From Cryptomeria japonica (lineage: Eukaryota > Streptophyta > Pinopsida > Cupressales > Cupressaceae), in contig NC_081408.1 of the NCBI RefSeq assembly GCF_030272615.1, forward strand, positions 624,369,912 to 624,433,911: a DNA stretch of 64,000 nucleotides. The letters are read 5' to 3'. The position numbers and the translations under genes are program-made. Of this stretch, positions 56,701 to 64,000 are shown piece by piece. How positions within the stretch are numbered: position 1 is the stretch's first letter; every line of letters starts with the position of its first letter. The notes under the pieces were generated by a model. It was given only the letters and a program-made list of their open reading frames with translations, searched no databases and was not told the origin of the DNA.

Positions 56701-57704
56701 ACATTTACTTTAAAATATTTAATGGTGAAATGTTAATTCTGATTCTATGTGTAGATGATTTATTTCTAACTGGTGAAGATAGTCTCATCATTAGGTGTAA
56801 GAAAAAATTAGCTACTGAATTTGAAATGAAGGATCTAAGTCTAATGCATTACTTTCTAGGGTTAGAAGTGTGTCAACGACCTAATTAAATTGTTCTAAGT
56901 CAAGGTAAATATACTATTGATATATGGAAAATATTTGGTATGATGGATTGTAAACCTATGTCTACTCCTATGGAAACTAACTTGAAGAAGTTGAGTATTT
57001 TTGCAACTAACTCTGATTTTGTAGATCCTTCATAGTACAAATAATTGATTGGATCCTTGATGTATCTAGTCAACACTAGACCAGATATCTGCTATGCACT
57101 GAGTGCATTTAGCCAATTCATGAACCAACCAAAGCATGTTCACTTGGTAGCAGCCAAGCACATCCTGAAATAATTGTGTGGAACAGTTGGCTATGGGCTG
57201 AAGTATTCAACCAACACAGTAATTAATTTGGAAGGCTACTTTGATTTTGATTGGGCTGGAAGTGTTATTGACAGGAAAAACACTTCAGGAATCCGCTTCA
57301 GCTTGGGTTTCGCTATGATCTCTTGGGCCACTAGGAAACAGTCCTTAGTTGTACTAAGTACTACAGAAGCTGAATACATTGCTACAAGTGTAGCAACTAG
57401 AGAAGTAGTTTGACTTCGCAAGCTTCTTGCTGGGTTGTTTGGACAACCTCGAGAATCCACTGTTATTTACTGTGATAATGAGAGTTGTATTAAAATGACT
57501 AATAATCTCGTGTTTCATGACAGGTCAAAACATGTGGAAACTCATTATCACTATGTTCATGGTATGGCACAAAGAGGTGCCATCCAACTAAAATATATCA
57601 ATGCTGATGAACAGGTTTCAGATGTTCTCACCAAGCCTCTAGCTCGAGTGAAGTTTGAGTACTTTAGATAAAAGTTTGGAATTGTGGAGAACACAACATT
57701 TGAT
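53741..57704 (+). pseudogene. Copia gag-pol polyprotein, multiply broken
   Basis: Gag from ATG 53741; frame loss near 53780 and TAG at 53842-53844. Then an open stretch 53848-55290 with the retrotransposon Gag core, zinc knuckle CFRCDKFGHYAKEC (about 54478-54519), protease WLIDNGAS (an Asn where DSGAS or DTGAS is usual) and the pre-integrase LWHRKLSHL. Integrase: HSDLCGPM, then a frame change near 55270, RSDNGGEY, a stop near 55470, and PQQNGVAERNN. Reverse transcriptase: a segment between SSKWLF and HGFSQKEG is largely missing near 56360; YEETFAPVARY; and LCVDDLFLTG, with Cys in place of Tyr in the usual YVDD. RNase H: DWAGSV, TTEAEYIA, YCDNESC and VSDVLTKPL. Many further stops. The domain order is diagnostic of copia. 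No active product expected. Confidence 0.88.
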
Positions 57705-57739
57705 TGAGAGGGAGTCTCAATCTAAGTGATGCAATTTAG

Positions 57740-57945
57740 TTTGGATCCTCCACCCTCTGCGGGCAATGCAAGGTTGTGTCACCCTCTGCGGACAATGCAA
57801 GGTGACATTGTATCCTTCTTTGGGAGAAGGCTGAGGTGTAAGACCTCTTCCACCCTCTGTGGGCAATGCAAGGTGGATCCATCCTCTACGAGCAATGCAA
57901 CCTATGGAACCTATACACTCATCCTTGTGGGCAATGAAAGATGAA
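57740..57945 (+). repeat. CACCCTCTGCGGGCAATGCAAGG repeats between pol and 3' LTR
   Basis: Five degenerate, dispersed copies of a ~23-bp unit (CACCCTCTG.GGGCAATGCA) occupy the short region between the end of pol and the polypurine tract. Confidence 0.7.
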
Positions 57946-57998
57946 AGTCATGAATGGATCATGACAAGTGGTAGATATCCTCTCTAGCTAAGAGGGAG

Positions 57999-58705
57999 TG
58001 TTGAAAATAATAGCTAGATCGGATACCAGATTATTACATTATAAATACAAATGTATTATCTCTTATGTAAATCAAATTATCTTGGGTTGGACCAAATCAT
58101 GTAACATGAAGGCAATCAATTGTAACTTTGGGCTGGACCCAAACTTGTAACGTGGAGACACTTAATTGTAGCTTTGGGCTAGACCCAAATCTGTAATGTG
58201 AAAGGCAATAAATGAAAATAGATCAATAAATTAGATGCAAGCCAACTTGAGGGTTGGCGCCAAAGATGGGATATAAATATAACAATAAACAAAGTCATTA
58301 AACCATCACATCATCTCATGCAAATGTTATCTTCTCTCCAAGTAGCAATCTCTCCTTCACTCAAGCGAACTCATACAAGTCTATTGTGTGAAATCTTTAA
58401 GGTTGATTATGGCGAAGTAGTCAAAGACCCTCATAAGAACTTGGGAAGGACTTCTATTGTGCGAATTTGACCTTATACATCTGTTGTTGATTCTCCTATC
58501 CATCCACTATTGATAAGGGTTGCAGGCTTCATTGATATACTAAACAACAATATGAGTATTTGAGGTTGGGTTTTTCACCTCCAAGAAGGAGGTTTTCCCA
58601 GGTATTGGTGTCTTTTGTCTTGTGTTTTTATTTCTGTTACTGTTCATTCACAGTCTAATTATAATCTAATTGCTTAAATCAACAATGGTTTGCTTAAAAT
58701 TAACA
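57999..58705 (+). repeat. 3' LTR of the copia element
   Basis: Starts TGTTGAAAATAATAGC after the polypurine tract. The end is ambiguous because of the duplicated terminal motif (58684 or 58705). Confidence 0.78.
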
Positions 58706-59544
58706 AGTACTATAACAAGTACTTATTATCCCCATTGTACTTATTTCCAATGGTTACATGAAAAGTTGGATAATTATTAAATCTCACAAAATATGAAAGG
58801 GGAAAATTGGAAATAGAGCATTTATGGTTGGTGTTTAACGAATAATTCACATTGGGTCGACAAAGAAAGCTTATCTACAAGTAACAATGTTAATTGCTAA
58901 TCACTCTTAAAAAAATATTTTTAATCTTGCTAATTGGAGAGTAATTATTTTTGAAAAACTACGTGTTCGTCGAAGCATAAATATTTACCTATCAATCAAC
59001 AATTGAATTAGGGATTCGAGACTCCACCTGTAGGGTTGATTGCTTCCCTAGCCAAATGGCTCTGTAGAGCTGAACTTTTGATTTTGATACTGTATTTTAT
59101 TTCATACACAACCTTCAATATTAAAAAATTAATTAAACAAAAAGTGTAGGGTAATTTAAAAAATAAATTTAAACTATGATTCTTTGCATGTCAAATCCAA
59201 GATCTAATAGTAAATTAAAGAGTTTCAAAATTTATTCATACTATTTTAGTGACCGCAATATAAAAATAATCGGGGAACCTATTTTATAAGTACATATTTA
59301 ATCTTATTTTAGGAATTAACTGCATTCCAAGCCTATTTCTTAAAATCTTCTTTTTAGATTAATTAATATTAAAATTATTATGATATTGTAATTTATATCA
59401 ATATTTTTTATTAGTAATTATTACTAAATTTTATTAATATATCGGGGTTTAAATCTGGTCTGAATCAGTAAAGGTTACATCAAGGGAACCTCCTCCCTAG
59501 ATCAAAAAGGCACCAAAGTGCACGACCCCTAAACAAGTTGAGCA
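58706..59544. other. Noncoding spacer
   Basis: AT-rich. No gene, repeat partner or RNA recognised. Confidence 0.4.
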
Positions 59545-61650
59545 TTACATCATGGTTTTGGTTCCACCCTCATCATGAGAATGAAGAATCATATTGAAAG
59601 AAGCTTTTGCCTTAACCCTCTTATCTCTTTTCCACTTCACCTTTGTCCATCTATTCTCCTTTAGCGACTTTTCTTTGGGGTTAACATCATACATTTGCCT
59701 TACCTTTGGGCTCCGAGCACAATCTTGGATTTCATTTGTCTCCAAACTAATAACACCCACCTTAGAGCAAAATTTTGCCCCATGTCTTTATTGTTCCCTT
59801 GCATCAGCCGAAGCCCTTGAAACACCATCACGCATAGAAGAAGAGGTATCACCACACTGAGTCCAAGCAACACCCTTCTCCTTAGAGGCATGAGTGTCAA
59901 TTTCACTGTCATTTTCCACCACATAATGTGACTCAAAAGCATCTTTCCACCATGTGCCTTGCTTTTTTGAATTTTTTTTAATCACAGTTTGCAACAATAT
60001 GGCCCATTTGGAAGCATCATCGACATCTGAAAGGGATACCCTCATAATCCATTGGTTGCAACCAATATCCTTCTCCAGATTTCAAAAGTAAATCAATAGG
60101 TAAGCCTTTTTTTACATCCATCTCAATCAGGATACGTGCATAGGTAGTATGTTGAAACCCTAGGGAAACCTTGTCCACATCCAAAAATTTGTTCAAGTGT
60201 AAAAACACAAAATTGTGCCATGTTTGCATAAGTTAATTTATAATTCTAACTAAAAATTAATTTTAGTCAACCATATGGTCTATATAGATTCATTATAGCT
60301 AAGTTACATATGGGCCACAACTTTTCCAATTGGAAGTATCTACTAAATGTATATTTTAAATCACATAGGGTCTAATTACCAAAAAAAAAAACTCAATGTT
60401 TCAACAACTTACTCTTATAAATAATATTTTTTTTGAAATGTAAAAATGCCTTTTTATAGATCTATAAGTGAATTTTCCAAAACATATATATTTTAATATT
60501 TTAATTAGTTTTTATATTTTATATTTTATTTTTATTGAAAGTAGGCCATTAACACTAATTATCTTGTCAAGGGAAAATATAATTTATTTAAGTTTTTTTT
60601 AAAATGTGATGGAGTAGAGAAAATAATATATGTCGAAAAAAAGTGACGGCAATTGGAAAGAGTTATATTTCAACACATGTAACTTTTCAAATTTATTGAA
60701 AAATATATATTTATAAAAAATAGTAAAAATATAGCTATGCACTAAAATTTTAAGTTATCAATATACAAAAAAAAAAATTGAAGAAAAAAAGGTAAAATTT
60801 ACTAATAAAATGTGGTGGCTTGTGTAAATTCAATTTCAACATTTTATCAACAACTAAATTATAGTGTTTACTTTATAAAAAATTGCATTCAAATAATTTT
60901 TTAATTTTTTGTTAAAATTACAAACATAAAATAGACAAAAGAATATAAATTTTATTAGTTCACATCATTTCAAAATTCAAAACATATATCACTTTTTATT
61001 GATCTAGTTTAAAAATTAAAAAGTTGACTCAACATTGGCCATTTTCTTTATAAAAGTGTGACATAGTTTTGTACTTTACCCCCAATGAGTCTCCAATGGC
61101 CTCAAAACACGACTCAGACCAGAATTACAGAGGAAGATACGAAAGTCTTACCCACATAGAAACTTTGTCGGATACCATAGTTTCAACAACAACAAATACT
61201 TGTCCTCCCAGCTCCATTGATATTCATAGAGGACCTTCTTCCAATCTTGTTTGTTGTCAAAGATGGCCACGAAATGACCTCTTGCCCCTAGGAAGATTTG
61301 AACACCCCCCTCCAGAATGGGGTTCCAAAATGTTGAGATCCATTTATGCAACTCACACAAGCTCAACCAAAAGCCTTCAAATCTCTCAATCAATCCCAAC
61401 TCAAAGAAACATTTCTCATTTTCCTTGACTTCATTAACTAGTTCTACCCCCAAAAGCACTGTCGACATTTCTGCAGTCAGAAAACCTCGAGTGTGATTCA
61501 TGGGTTGCCCATTATTTTTGCCATGAAAAACATCCCTTACTCCCAATGACACCAGAATAGAGGGCATGGCACCCATGCTTATAACGAGTTGTGGCCCAAG
61601 GCGCAGACCAAGCAAAAACCCTAGCAGCGGCAGGGTTCAACATCGCCATC
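59545..61650 (-). pseudogene. Plant LINE ORF1-type (DUF4283 plus zinc knuckle) relic, interrupted
   Basis: The minus strand encodes, from about 61615: SLCELHKWISTFWNPILEG, GARGHFVAIFDNKQDWKKV and LKLWYPT, then after a frame change MWVRLSYLPL-stop-FWSES and FEAIGDSLG. An ~880-bp AT-rich insertion follows (60199-61079). The protein resumes with KFLDVDK, TTYARILIEMDVKKGLP, QPMDYEGIPFRC and a CCHC knuckle (59984-60025) whose third residue is a TGA stop (CR-stop-CFQMGHIVANC). A Lys/Ser-rich tail extends to 59545. These blocks match the DUF4283/gag-like ORF1 of plant L1 LINEs and related retro-derived genes. No endonuclease or reverse transcriptase ORF is present nearby, so this is a fragment. It is inactive. 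Confidence 0.72.
60199..61079. mobile_element. AT-rich insertion in the LINE ORF1 relic, MITE-like (tentative)
   Basis: The insertion separates FEAIGDSLG from KFLDVDK, neighbours in the intact protein family. Its ends, GTAAAAACACAAAATTGTG at 60199 and (reverse complement) GTAAAGTACAAAACTATG at 61079, match over about 20 of 35 positions. Several of the differences are transitions, as expected of decayed terminal inverted repeats. Target duplication not identified. Noncoding and very AT-rich, with poly-A runs. Confidence 0.4.
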
Positions 61651-61992
61651 TCCCTAATTCAACTTCATTTATATCAAATTATTATTAAGATACGATTATA
61701 TTATAATTTTTTAATATATTTTAATTTTTGTATTATAAAATTATTATTATTATAATATTTTATTTTATATTTTTTTATCCTTAAGAAAAAATGGAGTTTA
61801 TGTAGGGACACTTTCAATCACCCATAATTAAATATTGGATTGGAATAATTACAAAGTTAACTAATTGCATGATGGAGATAGTCAAATTGAGAGTGAGTAA
61901 TAGTTGAGAACTAGAGATAAAAGTGAAGATATAATTAGCATTAAATAATTAAAAATTAGTTAATTGAATGCATGATAGGAGAAAATTAAAAT

Positions 61993-61993
<1 letters not shown>

Positions 61994-62024
<31 letters not shown>
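61994..62024 (+). repeat. (AAT)n microsatellite
   Basis: About ten consecutive AAT units. Confidence 0.85.
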
Positions 62025-63117
62025 TGTTACAGTTAGCATTTTGGTATCTTTTATGCATACCTCATGTTTTTCCTTGATTGTGTGAACTATGACTAACCTA
62101 CGTATCTTCCCGTGTTTCAAACATTTCAATTAAACTACTATGAAAACCTTTAATCCAACCTATGTGCATTGACAAGTCCAAAGAAATCCAACCCTCCAAA
62201 CCATACAAAGATGCATTTGTAACAAATTTTGAGAGAAAGGAAAGACATTACAATCTAATGAAAATCAATATGTCGATAAACAAATTGCAATACCATGACA
62301 AGTTACTTCAAGATTCTACGCAAATTATGTTGTCTTGTCAGTGTAAAGGTCAATAATGTTTTAGTTGCTTAATTGATAACAAAGATGGACAAACATATCA
62401 AAAAATAACATAATGCATAACGAAACATGCAAGCAAATGAAATCATAGCTTCAATCATTTAGAAAAATGTGTGAAAATTAAAACAAATGCAGTACTAGGG
62501 TGGGCTGATACATTAAATTTGGAAGCTTAGACAATGTATGTAAACCAAAAGACATCATTTTTGGTAACATTTCTTTTCCTAGACATCAAGATTTTATAAT
62601 GAACATTCATAAGAAATGATATATGCCACATAATATTGATTAACAATGACTAAACAAAGTCATGCACTAACAATCATTACAAGCTAATATCTAATTTATT
62701 GGAAAGGAAATAAAACATTAAAAAATAAAAATACATTAGCATACCTATATTTTATAAATAAAATTTATGTAGAAGATGCCGAGAAATATCAAATTTAATT
62801 TTTTTTACTTTAGCATAGATTAATTAATTTCATATGGTTAATGTTTATTATAATTTAGTTTTATTTTAGAATATGAAATGATTTTCAATAAAAAAAATAC
62901 AAGTTTCTTTTAAATCTAGATTTAAAAACATATTTTTTTAAATTAGAAGTTTTAGATTAAAAAATATAATTTTTAAAATTTAGTATTATTTTAAATATGA
63001 AATGATTTGCATGCAAAAAATAAAAAGAAGTTTCTTTAAAATCTAGATTTAAAAACATAATTTTTTAAATATGAAGTTTCTTTTAAATATGGATTTAAAA
63101 ATATATATATATTTGTA

Positions 63118-63124
63118 TTTAATA

Positions 63125-63155
<31 letters not shown>

Positions 63156-63156
63156 G
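63118..63156 (+). repeat. (AAT)n microsatellite
   Basis: About eleven AAT units. Confidence 0.85.
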
Positions 63157-64000
63157 GAAATTGCTTTTTAATGTAGATTTGTTTATTTTAAATCTAGATT
63201 TAAAAAATAGGAAGTTGCTTTTTAATTTAGTTTTTAGTCTTTAACTTATAAAGTTGGGTGGGTGTCATTGTAGTGTTACACCTCTAAAAATTTCTCACAA
63301 GAAAATAGAATGTTACCGGTTCAATGATGTACTACGTAGTTAATGAATTAGAGACTTGTCTTTTTCAAAAAATGACACGAGTAAGATCTTTGGGTGTCAC
63401 TGTAGTGTTACACCTCTTGACATAATAACAAAATTGATTTATTTTAACATACTTGCTTTAGCCGAATAATTTGGTTATATCAGAAGGATGCTCAAGCTTT
63501 TATAGTTGAGGGAACTTTTCAAAAAGGTACAACATTAAATTTCAGCCATATCATAATTCCTCTTAAGTAACACAACTATAAATTGGTAGATCAAAGGGAA
63601 GGAATACATGCAATGTCTATCCCAAATCAAACTATTGGTGGAAGTTGTCAGTGAAGTATACTTCCTCTTCTAATTAAGAATGTTATTAAAAAGAAAAACT
63701 TGCAAATTATGCAACACATACTTTCTCTTTAGTTAAGAGTAATATTAATAACGAAAAAAATTTACATCATATAATCACATGCATTACTATAAGTTGGACT
63801 AAATATAAGTTGATTGGACCATGCACTATATTTAAATTAAACTAAAAGAAGCTAAAGAAAAAATAGTCATGAGACAAATGAAAATGCAGGTCTTCAAAAT
63901 ATTTTAATTATTTAATTTATTTTAATTTAATTTTAGTTACTTAATTTTATTCATTTCAGTTATTTAATTTAATTTTAGTTATTTAATTTAATTTAAGTTA

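Larger units (their letters stand above)
52975..58705 (+). mobile_element. Ty1/copia LTR retrotransposon, full-length but decayed
   Basis: 5' LTR 52975-53657 and 3' LTR 57999-58705 (or 58684). Primer site TGGTATCAAAGC at 53658-53669, one change from the initiator-Met site. Polypurine tract AGAGGGAG just before 57999. The interior encodes gag-protease-integrase-RT-RNase H in the copia order. The LTRs differ by large indels: about 55 bp missing near the start of the 5' LTR and about 50 bp missing in the 3' LTR. The 3' LTR ends in a small duplication of the terminal TGCTTAAA.T.AACA. No target duplication is apparent. Confidence 0.9.
61651..64000. other. AT-rich noncoding region to the window end
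   Basis: No gene. Holds AAT microsatellites, a ~130-bp degenerate direct repeat (about 62870-63090, shared word AAATCTAGATTTAAAAACATA) and a second pair GGGTGTCA.TGTAGTGTTACA at 63250 and 63393. The window ends in TTATTTAATTTAATTTTAG simple sequence (63900-64000). Confidence 0.5.

Noticed and set aside
53890-57460. Minus-strand frames inside the copia element (53890-54072, 55770-56255, 57236-57460)
   Set aside because: Antisense to the gag-pol reading frame.

Overview
This window is nuclear DNA from a seed plant, most likely a conifer. It is AT-rich and contains one intact multi-exon gene in a sea of decayed transposons. The intact gene is a terpene synthase with the ten-exon, nine-intron layout and the residue blocks of the gymnosperm TPS-d group. 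The other genes I can recognise are plant PPR relics, a Ty1/copia polyprotein, a plant LINE ORF1 and DNA transposon genes. There are no bacterial operons, ribosome binding sites or CRISPR arrays. I cannot name the species. Layout, left to right. 1-4.6 kb: noncoding DNA with a cluster of GAACC-type motifs, then an old minus-strand miniature LTR retrotransposon (2385-4559). 4.76-8.65 kb: the terpene synthase on the minus strand, with a tandemly duplicated TATA-bearing promoter (8675-8968). 9-15.3 kb: decayed repeats and AT-rich spacer. 15.33-26.0 kb and 31.84-41.89 kb: two direct copies (unit A and unit B) of a ~10 kb element carrying two convergent genes. One is a DDE/RNase-H-like transposase on the plus strand; the other is a multi-exon, proline-rich companion gene of unknown function on the minus strand. 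Both copies carry independent inactivating lesions. 26-31.8 kb: spacer with CpG-rich palindrome arrays, minisatellites, a 522 bp foldback and a PPR relic. Unit B ends exactly at a 767 bp solo LTR (41886-42652). 42.7-47 kb: LTR-like DNA, a poly-C tract and a second minus-strand miniature LTR element (45260-46865). 47.2-51.3 kb: a second copy of the PPR-relic region, split inside a codon by a young non-autonomous LTR retrotransposon (47695-49850) that encodes a zinc-knuckle protein and an unidentified downstream region. 52.1-52.8 kb: another PPR relic, minus strand. 52.98-58.7 kb: a decayed Ty1/copia retrotransposon. 59.5-61.65 kb: a LINE ORF1 relic interrupted by an AT-rich insertion. 61.7-64 kb: AT-rich DNA with AAT microsatellites. 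Only the terpene synthase looks able to make a full product. It would act in plastids on prenyl diphosphates. The rest is a nested history of transposition. The least familiar system is the two-gene transposon pair, whose transposase shows DFAENY, SDN..GQFKN and FEAGHGKG blocks and whose ends show no obvious terminal inverted repeats or target duplications.
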